From positions 1-5,822 of the forward strand of contig CANETR010000158.1 in assembly GCA_947441325.1 (NCBI GenBank): DNA of 5,822 nt, given 5' to 3'. The DNA comes from Saprospiraceae bacterium (lineage in GTDB: Bacteria > Bacteroidota > Bacteroidia > Chitinophagales > Saprospiraceae). The translations under genes were made by a program, and so were the position numbers. The notes under the pieces were generated by a model that was not told the DNA's origin, ran no database searches, and worked only from the letters and a program-made list of their open reading frames with translations. Shown here piece by piece: positions 1-5,392 of this stretch (within the stretch, counting starts at the first letter, position 1; each line of letters opens with the position of its first letter).

Positions 1-467
1 TAGAAGCCGATGAATTACATTATCACCTGCATGTGCTCATCCGTTACGAATTGGAAAAAGGCCTCATAGAAGGTAGTATTTCAACAGATAATCTGAATGA
101 AATCTGGAACCAAAAATATCGTGATTATATGGGTGTAGAAGTTCCTGATGATAACAAGGGCCTACTGCAGGATATTCATTGGTCCCAAGGCTTGTTCGGT
201 TATTTTCCAACCTATTCACTTGGAAGTTTTTATGCGGCACAGTTTTATGCTCAGGCAATGAAGGAAATTCCAAATCTGATACTGGAAATAGAGAAAGGCA
301 ATATGAAGCCTCTGCTCGAATGGCTTCGCGAGAAAATTCATCGTCATGGACGTCGTTATACATCAGAGGAACTCTGTACACAAATTAGCGGAGAAGGACT
401 TAATCTCAACTATTTTATGAACTATGCAAAACGTAAGTATGGAGAAATTTATGGGCTTGACAGTTGA
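1..467 (+). CDS. Carboxypeptidase Taq, peptidase family M32 (5'-truncated by window edge)
   Basis: This is the C-terminal 154 residues of a zinc-dependent carboxypeptidase of family M32, which removes C-terminal amino acids from peptides and is normally cytoplasmic. The frame is open from base 3 and stops with TGA at 465-467. The GTG at 33 is an internal Val codon, not a start, because the residues before it already fit the family: E-A-D-E at 3-14 matches the end of the M32 motif (I/V)RxxAD. The hallmark GxxQDxHW is present as GLLQDIHW (159-182), followed by FGYFPTYSLG and YAAQ, also typical of M32. The HEXXH zinc motif, expected about 100 or more residues upstream, is outside the window, so activity cannot be judged. 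Family members are about 500 residues, so roughly two thirds of the gene is missing to the left. The repeats at 467-529 begin at its stop codon. Confidence 0.93.
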   Translation, partial: EADELHYHLHVLIRYELEKGLIEGSISTDNLNEIWNQKYRDYMGVEVPDDNKGLLQDIHWSQGLFGYFPTYSLGSFYAAQFYAQAMKEIPNLILEIEKGNMKPLLEWLREKIHRHGRRYTSEELCTQISGEGLNLNYFMNYAKRKYGEIYGLDS

Positions 468-529
468 AATCAGAACTTAGAAATCAGAAGTTAGTCTCGT
501 CTTTTGGACGAGAATAAATCAGAACTTTT
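467..529. repeat. Three copies of a 14-bp direct repeat after the carboxypeptidase gene
   Basis: Copies of AAATCAGAACTTAG lie at 467-480 (exact), 481-494 (one change, AAGTTAG) and 516-529 (diverged at the end, ACTTTT). The first two are in perfect tandem and the first starts on the last base of the TGA stop codon. A small hairpin (495-513) sits between copies two and three. I see no coding potential. Similar low-complexity CAGAA-type repeats occur in intergenic DNA of Bacteroidota; this is from memory and was not searched. Confidence 0.75.
495..513 (+). terminator. Small hairpin, possible 3' end of the carboxypeptidase transcript
   Basis: A perfect 7-bp stem (TCTCGTC at 495-501, GACGAGA at 507-513) closes a 5-nt loop (TTTTG), 28 bases after the stop codon. 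No T-run follows directly on the + strand, so it is not a textbook intrinsic terminator. It could instead stabilise the 3' end of the mRNA, or belong to the surrounding repeats. The hairpin is seen; its role is a guess. Confidence 0.35.
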
Positions 530-583
530 CCTCTTTCCTCTTTCACCCTTTCCTCTTTCATTCTTTCATTCTTTCATCTAATG
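525..583. repeat. Pyrimidine tract made of CTTTC units
   Basis: Bases 525-579 contain no G and only four A on the + strand. They are built from imperfect 7-8-bp units (CTCTTTC, ACCCTTTC, ATTCTTTC). The segment 540-583 begins with CTTTCACCCTTTC and ends with CTTTCATCTAATG, and both 13-mers recur next to the oxidoreductase start (698-718). Length change by slippage is expected in such a tract. Confidence 0.8.
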
Positions 584-640
584 CGGCATTAAAATACCGC
601 GCTACTCTGCTATTTTTTTTCTCAAAGGCTAAAGCCGTTT
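583..640. repeat. Two small inverted repeats flanking a T8 run
   Basis: GCGGCATT (583-590) and AATACCGC (593-600) form an inverted repeat with one mismatch and almost no spacer. GGC-TAAA-GCC (627-636) is a second small hairpin, with an A3/T3 extension if one G bulges. A run of eight T (613-620) lies between them. Transcription from the carboxypeptidase gene could end near 583-620, but the inverted repeat is short and T8 does not directly follow it. It may equally be a remnant of dispersed intergenic hairpin elements. Confidence 0.4.
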
Positions 641-649
641 GGAAAAATC

Positions 650-689
650 ATCTCATTTTCAAATTATCTCATTTTCAAATTATCAAATT
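650..689. repeat. 16-bp tandem repeat, two full copies plus a shortened third
   Basis: ATCTCATTTTCAAATT occurs at 650-665 and again, identical and directly adjacent, at 666-681. A shortened copy ATCAAATT (682-689) lacks the middle eight bases. The array ends 26 bases before the oxidoreductase ATG, so it overlaps the region where that gene's promoter should lie. I find no good TAnnTTTG match there. TATAAT at 689-694 is probably chance in such AT-rich sequence. Confidence 0.8.
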
Positions 690-697
690 ATAATAAT

Positions 698-718
698 CTT
701 TCACCCTTTCATCTAATG
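698..718. repeat. Second, shortened copy of the 540-583 pyrimidine unit, containing the next gene's ATG
   Basis: CTTTCACCCTTTC (698-710) repeats 540-552 exactly, and CTTTCATCTAATG (706-718) repeats 571-583 exactly. The two 13-mers overlap here, so this copy equals the 540-583 segment with its internal CTTTC units missing. The ATG of the oxidoreductase gene (716-718) is the end of the repeat. The immediate 5' leader of that gene is thus repeat-derived and has no Shine-Dalgarno sequence. Confidence 0.75.
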
Positions 719-1780
719 TTAGACTACATAATTATAGGACAGGGTCTTGCAGGCAGTCTTTTAAGTCATTTTTTGTTAAAAAAAGGCAAGAAAATTGCTT
801 TCGTAGACAACAACCACAAAGAGGCATCTTCTGCCATTGCTGCAGGCATTATCAATCCTATAACGGGCAGAAATTTTGTCAAAAGCTGGAGGACCGATGA
901 ATTGCAACCTTTTGCATTCAGTACTTACGATGAGATATCGGCATTGCTTGGCGTACAGATTTTTTATTCAATAAATGTAGCTGTACTTTTTCGCGATATA
1001 GAAACTTCTAATAATTGGCTTGGTCGATTGTCAGATCCTGCTTTGGAAGGATATATTGCAAAAGAATTTGACTTAAATGCTTATCAGAAAACTTTTGGCA
1101 ACTCAGTTGTTTCCGGTGCTGAATTTGAGCAGTCGGGCCGTTGCGATATACCTACTTTTATTTTGAAATGGAAAGATTATCTCAAAGAAAAAGGCATTGA
1201 TTATCTTCAGGAAGAATTTGATTACAATCAATTGCAGATTTCGAGTAACGACGTTTCTTACAAAACTTTGAATGCCAAAAGTGTTATCTTTTGTGAAGGC
1301 CATGCAGCCGAAAAAAATCCATTTTTCTCACAATTACATTTTAGCCCCGCTAAAGGTGAAATATTGTTGGTAAAAATTCAAAACTATCCTTTCAAAAATA
1401 AAATGGCCAAGGATGGTATTTTTATTGTACATCTTAAAGATGATATATACTGGGTAGGAAGTTCTTACAATAGGGATTTCGAGCACAGTAAACCCAGCAA
1501 AGAAGCCTGTAATGATCTAATAAATGAGCTAACTGCCATGTTGAATATGCCCTTTGAGCTAATGGATCATTTAGCAGCCATCAGGCCCACAATCAGAGAT
1601 CGGAAGCCTTATTTAGGCGTTCATCCACTGTACAACAATATCTTTATTTTTAATGGGTTAGGAGCTAAGGGAAGCTCGCTTGGACCATATTTTGCGTCGC
1701 ATTTTGCCAATTATTTAAATGGAGAATGCGTTTTAGATAAGGAAGTGAATATTAGTAGAATTAAGCAGAAGACGAATTAA
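716..1780 (+). CDS. FAD-dependent oxidoreductase, DAO (D-amino-acid oxidase/MnmC-oxidase-like) family
   Basis: A 354-residue flavoenzyme of the DAO superfamily, predicted cytoplasmic; family members oxidise C-N bonds of amines or amino acids. The N-terminus has a dinucleotide-binding fold: GQGLAG at residues 8-13 and an acidic Asp31 ending the second strand, the usual partner of the FAD ribose. SVIFCEGHAA (189-198) fits the second FAD-contacting strand, PAKGEILLV (211-219) and YWVGSSYNRDF (245-255) the substrate domain. RPTIRDRKPYLG (290-301) and GLGAKGSS (314-321) form the C-terminal FAD site. The last two resemble the oxidase domain of MnmC and glycine oxidase, but the substrate cannot be read from sequence. 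The ATG at 716 is supported because GxGxxG follows seven residues later, as is usual. No signal peptide or membrane segment is seen. It is the only gene between the repeat-rich spacer and the convergent lspA. Family confidence is high; exact function is open. Confidence 0.85.
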   Translation: MLDYIIIGQGLAGSLLSHFLLKKGKKIAFVDNNHKEASSAIAAGIINPITGRNFVKSWRTDELQPFAFSTYDEISALLGVQIFYSINVAVLFRDIETSNNWLGRLSDPALEGYIAKEFDLNAYQKTFGNSVVSGAEFEQSGRCDIPTFILKWKDYLKEKGIDYLQEEFDYNQLQISSNDVSYKTLNAKSVIFCEGHAAEKNPFFSQLHFSPAKGEILLVKIQNYPFKNKMAKDGIFIVHLKDDIYWVGSSYNRDFEHSKPSKEACNDLINELTAMLNMPFELMDHLAAIRPTIRDRKPYLGVHPLYNNIFIFNGLGAKGSSLGPYFASHFANYLNGECVLDKEVNISRIKQKTN

Positions 1781-1787
1781 GACAATT

Positions 1788-1813
1788 TCTGTGACCTTAC
1801 AGATTTTCGTTTT
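1788..1813 (+). terminator. Weak candidate terminator of the oxidoreductase gene, inside the lspA 3' end
   Basis: TCTGT (1788-1792) and ACAGA (1799-1803) form a 5-bp stem with a 6-nt loop, followed on the + strand by TTTT-CG-TTTTT (1804-1814). Position, 8 bases after the oxidoreductase stop, and the T-rich tail fit an intrinsic terminator. The stem is short and partly AT, so it may be chance. It includes the last codon and stop of lspA on the other strand. Confidence 0.3.
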
Positions 1814-2630
1814 TGTCATCCTTTTGTGAATCCTTTTTCTCGTCCTCTGGCATTATTTTGTCAGCTTCAGCTGCTTTTTCAACGATTAAATCTGTGTCAA
1901 CTTCGAGTAGGGGCTCATTTTTAGCATCAGTTTCAGTTTTGCCGCCATCAGTTAATATTTCAGTGCTAGCTTCGTCAGTTTCTTCTTTGTAAAGGTTTGG
2001 AGCAGAGCTTGTTGGCTTTGTATCATTAAAAAATCTACGATAAAAGACAATAACCATGCCCACCCCAACACTTATCGATGTATCGGCAATGTTAAAAATG
2101 GGTTCAAAGAATTTAAATCCCTGACCACCTACAAAAGGGAACCATCTGGGATAATGACCTTCTATCAAAGGGAAATGCAGCATATCCACAACCTTTCCAT
2201 GTAAAAAACTGGCATAACCTTCGCCAAATGCAGTTACTGTTGCAACTTGGTGTAAGGAACCTGAAAATATTAGTCCATAAAAAATACTATCTAAAATATT
2301 GCCTACAGCGCCAGCCCAAATTAAGGCTATGCTCGCGACAAGACCCAGGGATTTCTTTTGCTTACAGAGAATGTACAAATAATAGGTAATAAAACCTACA
2401 GCCACGATTCTGAAAAGGCTAAGGGCTAACTTTCCGTAATCTCCACCAAGTTCTAAACCGAATGCCATACCTGGGTTTTCGGTAAAATATATTTGAAACC
2501 AATCATGCCCTTTTCCAAAAAAATTGAAGCTATCTCCAATTTTCATATTCAATTTAACCCAAATTTTAACAGTCTGATCAATCAGCAGCACAAGTAAAAT
2601 TAGACCGATTGCTAAATAAGATCTTTTCAA
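1797..2630 (-). CDS. lspA: Lipoprotein signal peptidase (prolipoprotein signal peptidase II)
   Basis: An inner-membrane aspartic peptidase (family A8) that removes the signal peptide from diacylglyceryl-modified prolipoproteins just before the lipidated Cys. The family motifs are in order: DQTVK (18-22), ENPGMAFG (51-58), GNILD (110-114), the first catalytic Asp149 in KVVDMLHF, and the second, Asp183, in FNIADTSI. Four membrane segments are visible, near residues 4-20, 68-89, 95-112 and 184-200. Between motifs GNxxD and VVD there is an insert longer than in E. coli, as is common in Bacteroidota. At 277 residues it far exceeds the E. coli protein (about 165), mostly because of a hydrophilic tail (about 202-277) with 23 Asp/Glu and 10 Lys, predicted cytoplasmic. 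The start is TTG at 2628-2630. No ATG or GTG lies between it and the upstream in-frame stop, and the next Met (29) would remove the DQ motif. Probably monocistronic. Confidence 0.95.
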   Translation of the reverse strand: MKRSYLAIGLILLVLLIDQTVKIWVKLNMKIGDSFNFFGKGHDWFQIYFTENPGMAFGLELGGDYGKLALSLFRIVAVGFITYYLYILCKQKKSLGLVASIALIWAGAVGNILDSIFYGLIFSGSLHQVATVTAFGEGYASFLHGKVVDMLHFPLIEGHYPRWFPFVGGQGFKFFEPIFNIADTSISVGVGMVIVFYRRFFNDTKPTSSAPNLYKEETDEASTEILTDGGKTETDAKNEPLLEVDTDLIVEKAAEADKIMPEDEKKDSQKDDKNENL

Positions 2631-2679
2631 GGTGATATTTTTATGATTAGTTTTCTAATAGAAATTGTAAAATAGCCTG

Positions 2680-2687
2680 CAAAAGTA
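2680..2687 (-). promoter_or_regulatory. Putative lspA promoter, -7 element TACTTTTG
   Basis: Read on the - strand, TACTTTTG matches the Bacteroidota -7 consensus TAnnTTTG exactly and lies about 50 bases upstream of the lspA TTG. A TTTG further upstream (the reverse complement of CAAA at 2713-2716) is 25 bases away, longer than the usual spacing of about 19, so the -33 element is unconvincing. A terminator upstream (2721-2750) makes a separate lspA promoter likely. Confidence 0.5.
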
Positions 2688-2720
2688 AGCAATCTATATT
2701 TGTTTTAATAACCAAAGCAC

Positions 2721-2750
2721 AAAAAAGGACTGTTTGTAGACAGTCCTTTT
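2721..2750 (-). terminator. Intrinsic terminator of the cystathionine beta-synthase gene
   Basis: A perfect 11-bp stem (2723-2733 with 2740-2750) and a 6-nt loop start 19 bases after the stop codon. On the - strand the second arm runs straight into a stretch of six T (2726-2721). This is a strong Rho-independent terminator for the leftward gene and separates it from lspA. Confidence 0.9.
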
Positions 2751-2769
2751 GAAAAATAATTTTATTTAA

Positions 2770-4137
2770 TTAACCCATCGCCTGTACAATGTCATACTTT
2801 GTTATGATATGGCGTATGCCGGCTTTATCAACGGCAATAACAGCAGGTATTTTTTCATTAAAGTAGTAACTTAGTTTTTTAAGTGGTAATTTTTCTTCCA
2901 CTTCAGGTAGTGCGGTGGACATGATTTCACCCAAATGTCTATCGGCATTTACCAATGGATTTTCAAGCAAGCTGCTCAAAATAACACTCTCAGTGATGGC
3001 ACCAACAATTTTATGATTGGCATCTACAACAGGCAATTGAGAAATATCCTTTTCTTTCATGAATTTCAATGCCTCTTTCACTGTCTGAGTTGAATCGAGC
3101 GTAAGAAGTAGCTTAGATCGCTTACGCGCAATGATATCGGCAACAGTCAGTTCATCATCCAAAAATCCACGGTCGCGCATCCAGTCATCATTGAACATTT
3201 TACCAACGTAACGACTACCATGATCATGGAAAAGTACCACAACAACATCATCTTTTGTTAATTTCGAAGCCATTTGTTTTACCCCCATAATGGCCGACCC
3301 TGCAGAGTTTCCAACAAAAATGCCTTCCATTCTTGCCAGGTTTCTTGTGCCAATTGCCGCATCCTTATCAGTAACCTTTTCAAATTGGTCAATTAGTTTA
3401 AAATCAACATTCAAGGGTAGAATATCTTCGCCAATACCTTCGGTGATGTAGGGATAAATTTCATTTGGATCAAAAATGCCAGTTTCGTGATATTTTTTGA
3501 AAACAGAACCGTAGGTATCAATGCCCCATACTTTTATATTCGGATTTTTTTCTTTCAAATATTTAGCCACACCAGAAATGGTACCACCAGTACCTACACC
3601 TACCACAAAATGGGTTACTTTTCCTTCTGTCTGTTCCCAAATTTCTGGTCCGGTACTCTCATAATGTGCCTGTCTGTTCGATAGATTGTCATACTGATTG
3701 CACCAATATGAGTTTGGTATTTCTTTGCTGAGTCTTTCTGCAACAGAATAGTAGGAGCGAGGGTCTTTAGGCTCAACATTCGTAGGACAAACAATAACCT
3801 CAGCACCTACTGCCCTAAGGATGTCAATTTTTTCTTTCGACTGTTTGTCGGTTGTGGTAAAGATACATTTGTAGCCTTTAACAACAGCAGCGATAGCTAA
3901 ACCCATACCTGTATTGCCCGATGTACATTCAATGATGGTTCCACCTGCTTTAAGATCTCCCCTTGATTCTGCATCCTGAATCATTTTCAGCGCCATACGG
4001 TCTTTAACTGAATTGCCTGGGTTGGTTGTTTCTACCTTGGCAAGCACCAAAGCCGGAACTTCTTCAACAATCTTGTTTAATTTTACAAGAGGCGTATTAC
4101 CAATTGTTTCAAGGATATTATTAAAATATTTACTCAT
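2770..4137 (-). CDS. cbs: Cystathionine beta-synthase with C-terminal CBS-domain pair
   Basis: A cytoplasmic PLP enzyme predicted to join serine and homocysteine into cystathionine (transsulfuration); related reactions from cysteine can release H2S. The fold-type II catalytic domain spans about residues 5-325. Lys45 in NPGNSVKDR should hold PLP, SGNTG (73-77) binds the substrate carboxylate, GVGTGGT (180-186) binds the PLP phosphate, and Ser278 in GNSAGS should contact the pyridine nitrogen. YDNLSNRQAHYESTGPEI (149-166), EGIGEDILP (233-241) and the FNDDWMRDRGF stretch (315-325) resemble animal CBS more than CysK or CysM. Two CBS domains follow, about 333-390 and 402-455, the module that binds AdoMet or adenosyl ligands in some homologs. 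The N-terminal heme-binding region of human CBS is absent; the protein starts directly at the catalytic fold. The ATG at 4135-4137 fits the family N-terminus. No cystathionine gamma-lyase gene is in the window. A cysteine synthase role is possible. Confidence 0.9.
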   Translation of the reverse strand: MSKYFNNILETIGNTPLVKLNKIVEEVPALVLAKVETTNPGNSVKDRMALKMIQDAESRGDLKAGGTIIECTSGNTGMGLAIAAVVKGYKCIFTTTDKQSKEKIDILRAVGAEVIVCPTNVEPKDPRSYYSVAERLSKEIPNSYWCNQYDNLSNRQAHYESTGPEIWEQTEGKVTHFVVGVGTGGTISGVAKYLKEKNPNIKVWGIDTYGSVFKKYHETGIFDPNEIYPYITEGIGEDILPLNVDFKLIDQFEKVTDKDAAIGTRNLARMEGIFVGNSAGSAIMGVKQMASKLTKDDVVVVLFHDHGSRYVGKMFNDDWMRDRGFLDDELTVADIIARKRSKLLLTLDSTQTVKEALKFMKEKDISQLPVVDANHKIVGAITESVILSSLLENPLVNADRHLGEIMSTALPEVEEKLPLKKLSYYFNEKIPAVIAVDKAGIRHIITKYDIVQAMG

Positions 4138-4166
4138 GGTTTTTTGCTAAAATGTTTAGAATGATG

Positions 4167-4174
4167 CAAAATTA
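4167..4174 (-). promoter_or_regulatory. Putative promoter of the cystathionine beta-synthase gene, -7 element TAATTTTG
   Basis: On the - strand TAATTTTG matches TAnnTTTG, 29 bases upstream of the ATG, which would leave a leader of only about 20-25 nt. No TTTG is seen at the expected -33 position. The match is easy to get by chance in AT-rich DNA, but the position is right and a terminator lies just upstream. Confidence 0.45.
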
Positions 4175-4208
4175 CAATAAAATTATTTAAAAGTCTTATT
4201 TATGCAAC

Positions 4209-4240
4209 AAAAAAACCGACAAACGATATTTTTGTCGGTT
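4209..4240 (-). terminator. Intrinsic terminator of the OmpA-family gene
   Basis: A perfect 10-bp stem (4214-4223 with 4231-4240) and a 7-nt loop start 19 bases past the stop codon. On the - strand the second arm continues into a run of seven T (4215-4209). It is a clear Rho-independent terminator and separates this gene from the cystathionine beta-synthase gene. Confidence 0.9.
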
Positions 4241-4259
4241 GGTTCAGTATATAATTTTG

Positions 4260-5348
4260 TTATTGTTCCATTACTTTGATTTCTATCCTACGGTTTTTCT
4301 TCTTATTAGCTTCAGAACTATTTTGAGTGATATTCATAGAACTCCCTTTGCCTTCAACTGTAAACTGTGAGGCTTTTGCTCCTTTTGATACAAGGTAATT
4401 AACAACGGCCTGAGCTCTTGATTTTGAAAAAATTCGGTTGGTATTTTCATCGCCAGTATTATCAGTATGCCCGCTTACCTCAAGTTTTAAAGAACTGTTG
4501 TTAGTAAGTTGTTTGGCCAGTGCGTCGAGCGAAGCAAAAGAGGATTCTTTTAGTTTTTCCAAGCCGGTTTCAAAATCAACATCTTTTAGTACCATGCGCT
4601 CTCCTGTAGTAAGTTCAGCTCCGGGACTATAATTTTTCAGAGAAACTTCTTTGAATTCCTCTACAGTAATCATGTCTATATATATATAGGTGCAAAGTTT
4701 TTCTTTTTTAGCATTTGGATCATCCTGTTTTGCCTTTCTATTTTTAAAATTTGTGACATTATTATCTTTGAAATTACCAATTAGAATCAAATTTTCGCCA
4801 CCCTTTGCAGTGTAGATAGCACTTATTTCCTGCCATTGGTATTGTTCTTTTATAGGAGACTGATCATTACTGACCAATTTAATGGAAGGCATATCTATTG
4901 TTCTGTAATCCTCAGTGACAGTAAAAACAGAGTCTGTTAATACAACCCCAAGTTCATCAATAGCAGTATTGCAAAATCTGATTGGCAATCTGAGCCTTAA
5001 TTTAACCCAATAGCGCATGTTTTCAGTCATAGGCTTTGACAGTTTACCTTGTAGATATTCACCCTCTATATCTATTCCTAATCCTGCAAATACTTTTCCT
5101 GCTGCCGGATTAGGTAATTTCATGCCCTGTATATAGGTTTTCTCTTCAGCCGACATAGGGCAATTAGGATTAATAAATTGAGGGGAACCAGCCAATGCTA
5201 TCCATTCTTTAGGTGCCGAAGTCTGTTCTGTTTTACCGTCGCATGTAGCCCCATCTTCAAATGAGGGGTTCATAATAAGGTTCTGCGATTGGCAAAACAT
5301 AGCATAGCTAAGCATAGAACCTACAATAATAATTTTTAGAATATTCAT
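4260..5348 (-). CDS. Secreted OmpA-family protein with N-terminal 'NPSFE' beta-sandwich-like domain
   Basis: A 362-residue exported protein, probably anchored to peptidoglycan in the periplasm or at the outer membrane. Residues 1-22 form a signal peptide: Lys5, a hydrophobic core and likely cleavage after SQ near residue 22. Cys19 is preceded by AMF, a poor lipobox, so a lipoprotein is unlikely. The mature protein opens with NLIMNPSFED, the start of a beta-sandwich domain common in secreted Bacteroidota proteins and similar to carbohydrate-binding modules; it runs to about residue 232 and has four Cys (36, 63, 126, 219). The OmpA C-terminal domain covers about 250-360: GHTDNTG (293-299) with the diaminopimelate-binding Asp296, SRAQAVVNYLVSKG with Arg311, and the terminal NRRIEI (352-357). 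No beta-barrel or TPR region is visible, so it is neither a classical OmpA porin nor PorE. The ATG at 5346-5348 gives a complete signal peptide. Ligand of the N-terminal domain unknown. Confidence 0.88.
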   Translation of the reverse strand: MNILKIIIVGSMLSYAMFCQSQNLIMNPSFEDGATCDGKTEQTSAPKEWIALAGSPQFINPNCPMSAEEKTYIQGMKLPNPAAGKVFAGLGIDIEGEYLQGKLSKPMTENMRYWVKLRLRLPIRFCNTAIDELGVVLTDSVFTVTEDYRTIDMPSIKLVSNDQSPIKEQYQWQEISAIYTAKGGENLILIGNFKDNNVTNFKNRKAKQDDPNAKKEKLCTYIYIDMITVEEFKEVSLKNYSPGAELTTGERMVLKDVDFETGLEKLKESSFASLDALAKQLTNNSSLKLEVSGHTDNTGDENTNRIFSKSRAQAVVNYLVSKGAKASQFTVEGKGSSMNITQNSSEANKKKNRRIEIKVMEQ

Positions 5349-5384
5349 AAACTGATGTTTTTTACTTCTGGACTAATATCGTTC

Positions 5385-5392
5385 CAAATCTA
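5385..5392 (-). promoter_or_regulatory. Putative promoter of the OmpA-family gene, -7 element TAGATTTG
   Basis: On the - strand TAGATTTG fits TAnnTTTG and lies 36 bases upstream of the ATG. A TTTG 15 bases further upstream is closer than the usual spacing of about 19, so the -33 part is doubtful. This is the only consensus match I see close to the start codon. Confidence 0.35.

Noticed and set aside
64..381. Open frames opposite to or shifted from the carboxypeptidase (64-381 -, 179-388 +)
   Set aside because: They overlap a clearly conserved gene, show no family motif and have no initiation signal; they are shadow frames.
33..467. A complete 144-residue gene starting at the GTG at 33
   Set aside because: The residues before it (EADE at 3-14) match the M32 family in the same open frame, so the GTG is internal and the gene begins outside the window.
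467..715. CRISPR array or insertion-sequence remnant in the repeat-rich spacer
   Set aside because: Repeats are too short and unevenly spaced with no unique spacers of constant length, and there is no transposase fragment or paired terminal inverted repeat with target duplication.
1103..1303. Reverse-strand frame inside the oxidoreductase gene
   Set aside because: Composition follows the opposite strand's codons, with no motif and no promoter; a shadow frame.
2695..2702. TATATTTG on the + strand as a rightward promoter
   Set aside because: It matches TAnnTTTG, but no rightward gene follows for about 3 kb and a terminator-type hairpin lies directly behind it; probably chance.
3487..3806. Frames on both strands inside the cystathionine beta-synthase gene (3487-3684 +, 3615-3806 -)
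   Set aside because: Fully inside a conserved PLP-domain gene and without recognisable protein features.
4438..4632. Ser-rich frame on the + strand opposite the OmpA domain
   Set aside because: The Ser-rich composition results from reading the OmpA-domain codons backwards; no start signal.
5326..5348. OmpA-family protein as a lipoprotein through Cys19
   Set aside because: The residue before Cys19 is Phe and the preceding residues (AMF) do not form a lipobox, so type I cleavage near residue 22 is more likely.
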